Of a stretch of 64,000 bases of DNA, positions 36,731 through 44,938 are shown one piece after another. The stretch is from Micromonospora chokoriensis. Its GTDB lineage: Bacteria; Actinomycetota; Actinomycetes; Mycobacteriales; Micromonosporaceae. A program made the position numbers and the translations under genes. Below the pieces are notes generated by a model. That model saw nothing but the letters and a program-made list of their open reading frames with translations. It was not told where the DNA came from and did no database searches. Each line of letters opens with the position of its first letter. The first letter of the stretch is position 1. The stretch is from the NCBI RefSeq assembly GCF_000718555.1, contig NZ_JOAN01000019.1, positions 1 through 64,000 on the forward strand, written 5' to 3'.

Positions 36731-37762
36731 TCACTCTTCGATGCTGCGGGCCAGCAGCTCGGTCAGGATCTTCTTGTCGACGAGCGAACCGTCCCAGGCG
36801 GTGGTCAGCCGGGTGATCCGGCCGGAGGCGTCGAGTTCGAGCGCCGTGCCGCCGTGGGTGGCCGGGTTGCGCCGGTTGACCCACTCGTAGCCGCCGCCGA
36901 CGGCGCTACCCACCACGTGCCGCACGACGCTGCCCGGCCCGTACGGGAGCAGGTTGAGCGCGCGACCCAGGTAGGCCTGGATGTGCTGGCGACCCACGAC
37001 TGTCGCGTGCAGGGTCCGGTCCTCGAAGACCGCGTCGTACGCGAAGACCCGCGCGGCGGCCTCCGCGTTCTTGGCCGCGAACGCCGTCTGCAGGGCCTCG
37101 GCGGTGCGCCGCATGGCCGGTGCCGCCTGCTCGCCGACCGTCGGCTCCTTGAAGTCGTGCGGGAACTTGTCGGCCGGGGTGCGCTGCGCGACGATGTCGG
37201 CCATCGTGAAGTCGCGGCCGTCCCAGTAGTCGATCCAGCGCACGATCTTGCCGTGCTCGAAGTTGACGAAGCCGAGCGGGCGGATCTCGTGGCCGAACAG
37301 CTCGGGCGTGTCCGTGAAGATCACGACGGCGCTCTTGGAGTCGCCCAGGATCCGGGTCGGGTACGACTTGGCGGTGGCCGGCCAGGTCGGCATGTACTGG
37401 GCGAACAGCGCCTTCAGCTCGTTCCAGTTGTACCACGGCCAGCCCAGGGTGGCGTCGACGTAGGTGATCTTGGAGCGGGAGAAGTACGACATCGTCGCGT
37501 CGACGTCGGCCCGGCTCTTGTCCTGGAAGTACCTGACGAACAGCTTCGCCACCTCCGGGGTGGCGTGGCTCGTGTCGAGGTCGGCGTTGGCCGGCTGCGG
37601 CGCGGAGCCGTGGTGGTGGCCCTTGGCGCTGGCGGCGGCCGCGCCCGCCGGAACGAGGGTCGACGCGGCGGCGGCAGCGCCGGCCAGCGCGACGTTGCGC
37701 AGCAGGCTGCGTCGCGCGGTCCCTGCGGATCCGTTGCTCAGGGTCGCATCATCGTGACTCAT
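36731..37762 (-). CDS. Tat-exported protein with two NTF2/SnoaL-like domains
   Basis: A 343-residue protein. The N-terminus has a weak Tat-type pattern (ARRSLLRNVALAGAAAAAS) and a cleavage-like AAAASA near residue 45, then a His-rich linker (KGHHHGS). Two SnoaL-like domains follow: about 65-185 (FVRYFQDKSRADVDATMSYF...VNFEHGKIVRWIDYWDG) and about 215-335 (QTAFAAKNAEAAARVFAYD...). Such folds act as isomerases, hydrolases or ligand binders. A TetR gene lies upstream, and two matching operator-like sites precede this start, so it is probably TetR-controlled. Substrate unknown. Confidence 0.8.
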   Translation of the reverse strand: MSHDDATLSNGSAGTARRSLLRNVALAGAAAAASTLVPAGAAAASAKGHHHGSAPQPANADLDTSHATPEVAKLFVRYFQDKSRADVDATMSYFSRSKITYVDATLGWPWYNWNELKALFAQYMPTWPATAKSYPTRILGDSKSAVVIFTDTPELFGHEIRPLGFVNFEHGKIVRWIDYWDGRDFTMADIVAQRTPADKFPHDFKEPTVGEQAAPAMRRTAEALQTAFAAKNAEAAARVFAYDAVFEDRTLHATVVGRQHIQAYLGRALNLLPYGPGSVVRHVVGSAVGGGYEWVNRRNPATHGGTALELDASGRITRLTTAWDGSLVDKKILTELLARSIEE

Positions 37763-37792
37763 GTTGGCCCTACCTCACTTCTGACTCGCCAA

Positions 37793-37813
37793 AACGGAAC
37801 TTGTCCCTCCGCT
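37793..37813. promoter_or_regulatory. TetR operator candidate A
   Basis: AACGGA-N9-TCCGCT, 31 bp upstream of the NTF2-like gene. It fits the pattern A(A/G)CGGA-N9-TCCG(C/T)T shared by three sites around the TetR gene. Confidence 0.6.
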
Positions 37814-37838
37814 TGAAGGTAACACGCACGACGAAAGA

Positions 37839-37859
37839 AGCGGAGTTATGTGCTCCGCT
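37839..37859. promoter_or_regulatory. TetR operator candidate B
   Basis: AGCGGA-N9-TCCGCT; with one more base on each side this is a perfect 8-bp inverted repeat. It is the strongest of the three sites and lies in the gap between the TetR stop and the NTF2-like start. Confidence 0.65.
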
Positions 37860-37879
37860 TAACAGGTGGGGTGCGACGG

Positions 37880-38566
37880 CTACGCGCTGTCGGCGCGGCG
37901 GCGTGTCTTCACGGCGGGCCGCTGCATCGCCCGGAGCAGGCGCTCCGACGAGGGCGCCGACGGCAGTGGGCTGGGCCGATCGGTGCGCAAGGCGTCGAGA
38001 GTGAGAGCGAGGAAGCGGGGGGAGGTCTCCGGGACCTCGTCGCCGACGGCGCGGACGATCGCGGAGTTGGCGACCAGGAGCACGACCACGTCCTCCGGGG
38101 TGAAGTCCGGTCGGAGACCGCCGGAGCGCTTCGCCGCGCGGATCAGCCGGTTCTGCGTCGCGTACAGCCGCTTGCGGAGCTCTTGCAGGGTCGGTGAGGT
38201 CGGCAGGGTGAGGGTCAACACGTCCGTGACCAGCCGATCCTCCGCCTGCATGGCGCAGAGCCGCTCCAGGTAGCTCCGGAAGCCCTGCCACGCGTCCTCG
38301 TGCCGCAGCGACTCGTTCGCGGCATCGAGATACCGCTGGGCACGTTCGAGGAATACCGCCTCGACCAGTTCGGTGCGATCCGGGAAGCGCCGGTACAGCG
38401 TCCCCATGCCCACGCCCGCCCGCTTCGCGATCTCCTCCACCGGGGCGTGCGCACCCTGCTCCGCGAAGACCGCACGGGCCGCGTCGATGATCCGCTGCCG
38501 GTTTCGTTCGGCGTCCTTGCGCAGGGGAGTGCCGGAAGCGGGCGGAGCGGGGCGAGACGTGGCCAT
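37880..38566 (-). CDS. TetR-family transcriptional regulator
   Basis: A 228-residue repressor. The N-terminal helix-turn-helix (about residues 20-65; IIDAARAVFAEQGAHAPVEEIAKRAGVGMGTLYRRFPDRTELVEAV) is typical. The C-terminal ligand domain is not assignable to a known inducer. It is encoded upstream of the NTF2-like gene on the same strand. Operator-like sites before its own start (38583) and before the NTF2-like gene (37793, 37839) indicate autoregulation and control of that gene. Confidence 0.93.
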   Translation of the reverse strand: MATSRPAPPASGTPLRKDAERNRQRIIDAARAVFAEQGAHAPVEEIAKRAGVGMGTLYRRFPDRTELVEAVFLERAQRYLDAANESLRHEDAWQGFRSYLERLCAMQAEDRLVTDVLTLTLPTSPTLQELRKRLYATQNRLIRAAKRSGGLRPDFTPEDVVVLLVANSAIVRAVGDEVPETSPRFLALTLDALRTDRPSPLPSAPSSERLLRAMQRPAVKTRRRADSA

Positions 38567-38582
38567 CGCCGAAGCGTACCGA

Positions 38583-38603
38583 AACGGAATCTGAAGTTCC
38601 GTT
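38583..38603. promoter_or_regulatory. TetR operator candidate C (autoregulatory)
   Basis: AACGGA-N9-TCCGTT, a perfect 6-bp inverted repeat (7 bp with a 7-base spacer if the inner A/T pair is counted), 16 bp upstream of the TetR start codon. Confidence 0.65.
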
Positions 38604-38615
38604 GCTCGATCCGCG

Positions 38616-39035
38616 TCAGCCGACCTGGTTGTTGTCCTTCTGTGCGCCCCAGCCGTGCCAGCGGTCGATCTCGATCAGGGCACTGACCCGACCACGCTCC
38701 CGCCGGGGGTACGCGTTGCCCGTGTAGTGCCGCGACAGCCGGTCGATGTCCGCGAGGCCCTCGTCGGCGCGCAGCTCGACGACGTGCCCGATGATGCTGA
38801 CGTGGGTGTACCACCCGGCCTCGTCGAGCACGGTGAGGGACACCCGGGGGTCGTTGCGGACGTGCTCCAGCCGGCGGCGACTCTCGTCCATGTTCACCAG
38901 GATCCGACCGTCTTCCCACAGATACCAGGTGGCGGCGGAGACCGGCTGACCACCGTTGCGCAGCGTGGTCATGACGGCGGGGTTTGGCTTCTGAAGCATG
39001 GCGACCGCGGCCTCGGGAAGCGGTGGCTTGGACAT
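38616..39035 (-). CDS. PPOX-fold F420- or flavin-dependent protein
   Basis: A 139-residue protein of the pyridoxamine-phosphate-oxidase-like split-barrel fold. Typical segments are PAVMTTLRNGGQPVSAATWYLWEDGRILVNM and RLEHVRNDPRVSLTVLD. Actinobacterial proteins of this size usually bind F420 (or FMN) and reduce small molecules. GAGGAG precedes the ATG giving MSKPPLPEAA. The gene is on the same strand as, and upstream of, the TetR gene; operator C lies in the gap after it. A link to that regulon is possible but unproven. Confidence 0.88.
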   Translation of the reverse strand: MSKPPLPEAAVAMLQKPNPAVMTTLRNGGQPVSAATWYLWEDGRILVNMDESRRRLEHVRNDPRVSLTVLDEAGWYTHVSIIGHVVELRADEGLADIDRLSRHYTGNAYPRRERGRVSALIEIDRWHGWGAQKDNNQVG

Positions 39036-39146
39036 GAAGTCTCCTCGTAGCGACAACGTTTTACCTCTGCACGTTACGCACCTACCCGCCCTCTCGCCTG
39101 CGGATGCGCATCGTGGCGGGGTGGGACCACGTCGACCAGCCGTGGG

Positions 39147-40262
39147 TCAGCGCGCGGCCTGGTAGGCGCGGCCGACGGCGGTCGCCGTGCCACCGGCACT
39201 GAAGAGCCCGGTCTGGTCCCTGTCCGTGGCGGGCAGGCCGAACCACGCGTACCGCTGCAGCCAGGACAGGCCGCCCAGCATCCGGGTCGCTGCGGTGAGG
39301 AACGCGGCCTGCTGAGCCTGGGTGGGGAAGCGGACGCCGTTGGCGAAGTCGATCAGGGCGAACTCGGTGAGCCAGATCGGTAGCTGGTAGCGGTCGTGCA
39401 CGGCTTGCAGATACGACTTGAGCTGGTTGACCGCGTTGGCGGTGGTGAAGTCGCCGCCGTACCAGTGCAGGGCGATGAAGTCGACGCGGTAGCCGCGCTG
39501 CTTCGCCCCGGCCATGAACCGGTCGAGCCACTCGCCCGGTCGGTCGCCGCCCCAGGCCACCGCCGGGCTGCCCAGCGGAAGGCCGGTGGCCTGCAACTGC
39601 GGCCACAGCTCCAACGCCTGCTCGACGGTCATCTCTGCCTGACCCTTCATGTCCGGCTCGTTGAACCCGAGCAGGTAGCGGCCGTTGGTCTTGGCCTGCT
39701 GCAGGTTGGTGGCGGTGACGCTCTTCGCCCCCCAGATCATCGGGACGAACTCGGTGCCCCTGGGGCTGGTGACGCCCCGGTGGGCCACGTCCCAGGTGTA
39801 GTACCAACTCGCCCCGGAGCTGGCCAGCGCCGGGTTGACGCCGTCGAAGGTCCAGACCCCGACACCCTTGCGCTTCGAGGTCACCGTCGGCACCACCGGG
39901 GTGACCGAACGCCCGGTCGTCGGCTTCACCGTCGGGGTCGGCGTGGCCGTCGGCGTGACCCCGGTCGGGCTCGTCGTGGCGGTGGGCGTGGTCGCGGTCG
40001 TGGTGGGTGCGCCGGGCTCCAGGCTCGAAGGTGGCGGCGCGTCGAGCGCCTGTGTCGCGGCGGGGGCGGGCGTCGGCCCGGTCGGTTGCACCACGACGAT
40101 CACACCCGTCACCAGTACGGCGACGACGGCGGCCACCGCCAGCGGCCACAGCAGGCGCTTCACGCCGAGCGGTAGACGGCCGAGCAACCCGCGTCGAGGA
40201 TCCGCGTGGACACCGCGTGCCCCCCTCACGGTGTCCGCTTCACCCTGGCCGGTTGCGCGCAT
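39147..40262 (-). CDS. Membrane-anchored GH128-like glycoside hydrolase
   Basis: A 371-residue protein. A cytoplasmic basic segment of about 35 residues is followed by one transmembrane helix (about 36-58), a Thr/Pro-rich linker (about 60-128) and a compact (beta/alpha)8 domain. The acid/base candidate E202 lies in LGFNEPD and the nucleophile E300 in IWLTEFAL. The pattern matches the Glyco_hydro_cc/GH128 family of endo-beta-1,3-glucanases. It would act at the cell surface on beta-glucan, for example from fungi. AAGGAG lies 8 bases before the chosen ATG. Confidence 0.85.
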   Translation of the reverse strand: MRATGQGEADTVRGARGVHADPRRGLLGRLPLGVKRLLWPLAVAAVVAVLVTGVIVVVQPTGPTPAPAATQALDAPPPSSLEPGAPTTTATTPTATTSPTGVTPTATPTPTVKPTTGRSVTPVVPTVTSKRKGVGVWTFDGVNPALASSGASWYYTWDVAHRGVTSPRGTEFVPMIWGAKSVTATNLQQAKTNGRYLLGFNEPDMKGQAEMTVEQALELWPQLQATGLPLGSPAVAWGGDRPGEWLDRFMAGAKQRGYRVDFIALHWYGGDFTTANAVNQLKSYLQAVHDRYQLPIWLTEFALIDFANGVRFPTQAQQAAFLTAATRMLGGLSWLQRYAWFGLPATDRDQTGLFSAGGTATAVGRAYQAAR

Positions 40263-40421
40263 CGTTTCGACTCCTTCACGTGGTCGCATCGCTACTCGAT
40301 GCGGCGTTTGACGGAAGTCCCGCCAAGCGCCTCCCATCAGGAGACTCGCCAGCCGTACCCGAATAACATTTTCGTGGACATCGCCGCGCGGATGCGGCGA
40401 CGGACGCGCACCGACCACCCG

Positions 40422-41384
40422 TCAGTGACGAAGTGTCGCCGACGGTGACGTGCCGAATCGCGCCCGGTAGTCGGTCGCGAACCGACCGAGGTGCATGAAG
40501 CCGTGTTGCAGGGCAACCGTCGTCACGGACGCCCCCGGCTCGGCCGAGCGGAGCGCGCGGTGGGCCGCGTCGAGGCGGCAGGCCCGCAGGTACGCGGTAG
40601 GGGTGGTCTGCAACTCACGGCGGAAGCAGTCCTGCAGCGTTCGTACGCTCACCCGCAGCGCCTCGGCGACGTCACCGACGGTCAGCGCCTCGCCGTGGTG
40701 CTCGGAGATCAGCGAGCAGGCCCGCCGGACGAGGCGCCCGGGCTGGGCGTGCTGGCTCGGCTGGGCGAGCAGGTGGGAGTGGCTGTGCTGGTGGGCCAGC
40801 AACAGCTTGCCGATGAGCGCCTGTTCGAAACGGGCGGTGACCTGGGGGTGGTCGAACAGGGACGCGTCCGCCGGCTGCGACAACTCGTCGGCGAGGAACG
40901 CCACCCCGCGTGCCCACGCCCGCGCCGTCGCCGTTGTCATGAGCATGCCGACGTCGAGGCGGACCGGATCGTCCACCGGGTGACCCAGGAGGCGGGAGAG
41001 TTCCTCCTCGACCGCGCGCCGGTCGGCGTAGAAGATTCGGTGTGGCGAACCCTCGGACCACTGCATGTCCGAGGAGTCGTACGGGGACAGGACCGAGGCG
41101 ACGTCGGAGGTCGAGGTCACGGTCTGACCGGCATGCCGGACCACCGTGCTGCCGGCGCTGGGGATCTGGACGAGGTAGAAGGTCTCCAGCGCGGGCGGTT
41201 GGATGCGCACCGCCTGCCCGTAGTCGAGGTCGATGACACCCACCCCGCCCGCCCGGCGTGCCGCCATCCGCAGCTGCACGCTGCGCACGCCCGCCTGCGG
41301 GGTGAGCCGGTGTGGACAGAAGACCCGGCCCACCTCGGCGCGGGCCTGGTCGACGTCGTCCGTCCGGACCGTCACCGCATCCAT
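40422..41384 (-). CDS. AraC-family transcriptional regulator
   Basis: A 320-residue regulator. The N-terminal ~190 residues resemble the AraC_binding_2 sensor domain (LETFYLVQIPSAGSTVVRHAGQ). The C-terminal ~105 residues have two helix-turn-helix motifs (LTVGDVAEALRVSVRTLQDCFRRELQTTPTAYLRACRLDAAHRAL). It is divergent from a flavin monooxygenase gene, which it most likely activates in response to an aromatic or similar substrate. A 10-bp direct repeat in the gap is its candidate binding site. Confidence 0.93.
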   Translation of the reverse strand: MDAVTVRTDDVDQARAEVGRVFCPHRLTPQAGVRSVQLRMAARRAGGVGVIDLDYGQAVRIQPPALETFYLVQIPSAGSTVVRHAGQTVTSTSDVASVLSPYDSSDMQWSEGSPHRIFYADRRAVEEELSRLLGHPVDDPVRLDVGMLMTTATARAWARGVAFLADELSQPADASLFDHPQVTARFEQALIGKLLLAHQHSHSHLLAQPSQHAQPGRLVRRACSLISEHHGEALTVGDVAEALRVSVRTLQDCFRRELQTTPTAYLRACRLDAAHRALRSAEPGASVTTVALQHGFMHLGRFATDYRARFGTSPSATLRH

Positions 41385-41488
41385 CCGACACCTCCCGGGC
41401 GTCCCGTCGCGCTGACCGTACGGCGTGACCGGGTCGGACCAGGCCCGAAAGCCGCCGACCCGACAGGAAAAGGGTCCGGCTGCGTACT

Positions 41489-41543
41489 GCGGATAGCGCC
41501 CGCGTCGCGCGGATAGCGACCATCGCGGTCTGCTCGCTAGCGT
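41489..41543 (+). promoter_or_regulatory. AraC-type direct repeats and monooxygenase promoter
   Basis: GCGGATAGCG occurs twice, at 41489-41498 and 41509-41518, on the same face of the helix (20 bp apart). TAGCGT (41538-41543) is a plausible -10. The -35 position (41515-41520) overlaps the second repeat and is a poor hexamer, as expected for an AraC-activated promoter. Confidence 0.55.
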
Positions 41544-41605
41544 GCGACCACCGCTGGCGGTCGGCGTTGGCGCGGTTCCCGGCAGGGCGTACTTCGGAGG
41601 AGACC

Positions 41606-43144
41606 ATGAGGATTGCCGTCGTCGGCGCCGGATTCGGCGGTGTCAGCGCAGCGAAGGTGCTGCGGCAGAGCGGATTCGACGTCACCGTGTTCGAGCGGGC
41701 GCCCGACGTCGGTGGCGTGTGGAGTCGTACCCGGCGTTACCCCGGTCTGCACACCCAGAACGACAAGGGCACCTACCACCTCTCCGACCTGCCGATGCCC
41801 GCCCACTACCCGCAGTGGCCCTCGGGTGAGCAGGTCCAGCAGTACCTGGAGAGCTACGTGGAGAAGTTCGGGCTGGCCAGCTCCCTGCGCCTGTCCACCG
41901 AGGTCGCCTCCGCCGAACTCGTTCACGACGAGACCGGGTGGCTGGTCACGTCGCGGCCGGCGGGCGCCCAGGACCCGCTGACGGTCCAGCGGTACGACCA
42001 CCTGATCGTCGCCAACGGCATCTTCTCCGACCCGCACGTCCCGTCCTACGCCGGGCAGGCGAGCTTCGTCGCCGCCGGAGGGCGCGTCCTGGCGACGGGG
42101 GAGTTCCACGACATCGAGGCGGCCCGAGGCAAGAACGTCCTCGTCGTCGGGTACGGCAAGTCGTCGTGCGACGTCGCGGTCCCGGTGAGCGAGGTCGCCG
42201 CCCAGACCCACGTCGTGGCACGCGAACTGCTCTGGAAGATGCCTCGGAAGCTCGGCGGTGCGCTCAACTACAAGTACCTGCTGCTCACCCGGATGGGTGA
42301 GGCGCTGTTCCGCTACCTCAACCTCAAGGGCTTCGAGCGGTTCCTGCACGGCCCGGGCAACGGTCTACGCCAGCGGATGGTCGACAGCGTCGGCTCGGTC
42401 GCCACCCGGCAGTTCAAACTGCGCGGGCTGGGTCTCGTCCCGAACGGCAGCTTCGAGGACATCGCCCGCAGTACGGTCAGCCTCGCCACCGAGGGCTTCT
42501 TCGAGCGCGTCACCGACGGACGCATCGCCGTGCACCGGGACCAGGTGATCACGGAGTTGCTGGCCGACGGTGGCCGGCCCGCCGCTCGCCTGGCCGACGG
42601 CACGGTGCTCGCCGCCGACCTGGTGATCTGTGGCACCGGCTTCCGCCAGCACGTGCCGTTCTTCGACGACGCGTTGCACGCCCGGCTCCAGGACGAGGCC
42701 GGCAACTTCATGCTCTACCGCCAGATCCTGCCGATCGGCGTGCCGCGGCTGACGTTCGCCGGCTACAACTCGTCGTTCTTCAGCCCACTGAGCGCGGAGA
42801 TGGCGGCGGTCTGGACGGCCGCGTACCTGCGGGGCGGGATCACCCTGCCGCCCGAGGGCCGGATGCGCGACGAGGTGCGGGCCCGGCTGACCTGGATGAC
42901 GGCGCGCACCAACGGACGGCACGCTCGGGGCACGAACATCATCCCGTTCTCGATGCACAACATCGACGAGGTGCTCGACGAACTCGGGCTCAACCTCGGC
43001 CCGCTGACCCGGGCCCGGCAGTGGCTGTTCCCCGTCGACCCAGGCTCGTACCGCAGGGTGACGGCAGCCATGATCCGGCGTACCGCCGTTGGGGGCGCGG
43101 CGGACCAGGTCGAACCGACCCGGCCCGCCCGCGCGACGCGGTGA
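41606..43144 (+). CDS. Flavin-containing monooxygenase
   Basis: A 512-residue flavoprotein. The FAD-binding GAGFGG at the N-terminus and the NADPH-binding VVGYGKSSCDVAV in the middle mark a class B monooxygenase (FMO/Baeyer-Villiger type). GEFHDIEAA resembles the family fingerprint but lacks its usual aromatic end. It would insert oxygen into a ketone, amine or thioether. GGAGGAG precedes the ATG. It is divergent from an AraC regulator. An acyl- or aryl-ketone substrate is possible but only inferred. Confidence 0.9.
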   Translation: MRIAVVGAGFGGVSAAKVLRQSGFDVTVFERAPDVGGVWSRTRRYPGLHTQNDKGTYHLSDLPMPAHYPQWPSGEQVQQYLESYVEKFGLASSLRLSTEVASAELVHDETGWLVTSRPAGAQDPLTVQRYDHLIVANGIFSDPHVPSYAGQASFVAAGGRVLATGEFHDIEAARGKNVLVVGYGKSSCDVAVPVSEVAAQTHVVARELLWKMPRKLGGALNYKYLLLTRMGEALFRYLNLKGFERFLHGPGNGLRQRMVDSVGSVATRQFKLRGLGLVPNGSFEDIARSTVSLATEGFFERVTDGRIAVHRDQVITELLADGGRPAARLADGTVLAADLVICGTGFRQHVPFFDDALHARLQDEAGNFMLYRQILPIGVPRLTFAGYNSSFFSPLSAEMAAVWTAAYLRGGITLPPEGRMRDEVRARLTWMTARTNGRHARGTNIIPFSMHNIDEVLDELGLNLGPLTRARQWLFPVDPGSYRRVTAAMIRRTAVGGAADQVEPTRPARATR

Positions 43145-43583
43145 GAGCGACAGGGCTACGGGCGGACGCACCCCGGTTGCCGGGGACGCTCGGGCGCTGC
43201 CTGGGCCGCTCCGACCGTCCACGCGCCACGGCCGGGCTCGCACCTGCCCGCCGGGTTGCGCCGCTTGGACCTCGCCACCATCGTCCTTCTCACCTCCCTC
43301 GGGGTGGTCCTTCACCCCGACGTCGTCCAGCAGATCCCATCTGACCAGCCCCGGACAAGGATCTTCACGCGTCCTGCACGGCGGACGCGGGTGTCTTCAC
43401 GGCGTCGATACGCGCCAAGCGTCGGCGGCGTCGACCGGGTATCCGCTATACCCGCCAGGAACGTCATATAGGTAGATAAAATGGGCCTGTCATGGTGAGT
43501 CGGGGCGGACCGGCGAGAGGGCTCGGGTCGATGGCAGCGGGGCAGGTCACCGAGCACCGATACGAGGTCGCCGCGCTCCGTCC
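43145..43583. other. 439-bp region without a supported gene
   Basis: Short frames here lack good starts and family resemblance. Near its end is a perfect 7-bp inverted repeat, CGGGTAT-CCGCT-ATACCCG (43436-43454), followed by an AT-rich stretch (ATATAGGTAGATAAAAT, 43466-43482) that is striking in this GC-rich DNA. It is probably the operator and promoter of the LtrA gene. Confidence 0.45.
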
Positions 43584-44780
43584 GTGCTGACGCGTACCGG
43601 GATTCGTGGGCTCGGGGACAGCAGGAGCCCACGCTCGGCGACCGTCCTGGAGCTGCTGTTCGACATCGTCTACGTCTTCGCGCTCGCCCGCCTCGCCGGG
43701 CGGGTCGCGGACGACCTGACCATCGTCCGGCACACGCTGCTGTCCGAGGCGGGCCAGACGGTCCTGTTCTTCACCGCGATGTGGATGATCTGGTCGCTAA
43801 ACGCCCTGCTGGCCAGCACCTACGACCCTCAGCGCCCCGATCTCCAGGCCGTCCTGCTGGCGACGATGTTCGGCACGCTGGTGCTGGCCGTCACGTTGCC
43901 GGAGGCGTTCGGCAAGCGCGGTGTCGTGTTCGCCTGCACCTACGTGCTCATCCAGGTCGGCCGACCGCTCTTCCTGGTGGTCGCCCTGCGGGGTCATCCG
44001 GGTCACGCGTTCGCGATCCGGGTGCTTACCTGGCACGCGTCGTCCAGCGTGCTCTGGATCGGGGGCGGCATCAGCGGCGGCCTCGGTCGAGGCGTCTTCT
44101 GGACCCTCGCTCTCGCCATCGAGCTGGTCGGCGCCGCCAGCACCTACCCCCTTCCCCGAATGAGCGGGCGACAGCTGACCACGCTGGGGGTCTCTGTCTC
44201 GCAGGAGCATCTCGCCGAGCGGTACAACCAGTTCTTCATGATTGCTCTCGCCGAAGTGGTGCTCGAAGCCGGCGCTGCGGTCAGCTTCCCGGGTTTCACC
44301 CTGGAGGGGACCATCACCCTCGTCGCCGCGTTCCTGGCAACTGTCTCGTTCTGGCGGATCTACTTCTACCACGTCGCGTCCGGCCCTGCCTCGACCTCGA
44401 GCGGGGAGGGGATTCGGCTGTCGCAATGGGCGAGCTACAGCCTGCTGCTGATCGTCGGCGGCATCATCTGCACCGCTGTCGGCTTCGGGCAGGTCATCGA
44501 GGACCCGGACCCGCCGATCGACTGGGCGCTGGTGGCCATCATCTTCGGCGGCCCGGTGTTGTTCCTGATTGGGCGGAGCTTCCTGGAGCGCGAGAGTCAC
44601 ACCGCGCCGCGCTGTCGGGCGCTGTACTTCGGCGCGCTCGCTCTGGTCGTGGCGGCACCGGTGATGGTGCTGCTCCCGCCGGTCGCCGTGGCGGCCGCCG
44701 CAGGGGTGATCGTGGCTGGCATCGCCGTGCTCGACCAGCGAGCCCACCGGCGTGGGTCGCAGACCAACCCGACGCTCTGA
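43584..44780 (+). CDS. LtrA-family membrane protein
   Basis: A 398-residue integral membrane protein with about ten to twelve helices. The family signatures ELLFDIVYVFALARL near the N-terminus and ERYNQFFMIALAEVVLEAG in the middle are clear. The name comes from the low-temperature-requirement protein of Listeria; the biochemical role is unknown. It starts at GTG. A palindrome and AT-rich promoter-like stretch lie about 100-150 bp upstream. Confidence 0.9.
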   Translation: MLTRTGIRGLGDSRSPRSATVLELLFDIVYVFALARLAGRVADDLTIVRHTLLSEAGQTVLFFTAMWMIWSLNALLASTYDPQRPDLQAVLLATMFGTLVLAVTLPEAFGKRGVVFACTYVLIQVGRPLFLVVALRGHPGHAFAIRVLTWHASSSVLWIGGGISGGLGRGVFWTLALAIELVGAASTYPLPRMSGRQLTTLGVSVSQEHLAERYNQFFMIALAEVVLEAGAAVSFPGFTLEGTITLVAAFLATVSFWRIYFYHVASGPASTSSGEGIRLSQWASYSLLLIVGGIICTAVGFGQVIEDPDPPIDWALVAIIFGGPVLFLIGRSFLERESHTAPRCRALYFGALALVVAAPVMVLLPPVAVAAAAGVIVAGIAVLDQRAHRRGSQTNPTL

Positions 44781-44789
44781 AAACCTATT

Positions 44790-44810
44790 GCGGGCCGGTG
44801 ACCGGTCCGC
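44790..44810. promoter_or_regulatory. Near-perfect 21-bp palindrome before the leader ORF
   Basis: GCGGGCCGGT-G-ACCGGTCCGC pairs 9 of 10 bases on each side of a central G. A loop of one base cannot form a normal hairpin, so it is more likely a protein-binding site controlling the short ORF and GNAT gene downstream. Confidence 0.4.
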
Positions 44811-44855
44811 GTACGGTCGTCGGGCACGCCGTCGAGCTGGAAGGAGGTCAGAACA

Positions 44856-44906
44856 ATGTCCGATGTTCTGCGCCCCCTCCGCGCTCCGGCGTCCGCGCGG
44901 ATCTGA
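44856..44906 (+). CDS. Possible 16-residue leader peptide
   Basis: An ATG with a near-ideal AAGGAGG 8 bases upstream encodes MSDVLRPLRAPASARI and stops 32 bp before the GNAT start. The peptide is rich in Arg, Pro and Ala and has no signal sequence. Such an excellent ribosome site on so short a frame suggests a translated leader that could couple to or attenuate the downstream gene; chance is not excluded. Confidence 0.4.
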   Translation: MSDVLRPLRAPASARI

Positions 44907-44938
44907 CCCGGGGCGCTCGCTTCCCGGAGGACCCAGCC

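Noticed and set aside
43256..43471. A 71-codon frame in the gap before LtrA with a hydrophobic start
   Set aside because: It begins at TTG without a convincing ribosome site, ends in Arg/Pro-rich sequence and resembles no family; kept only as part of the intergenic description.
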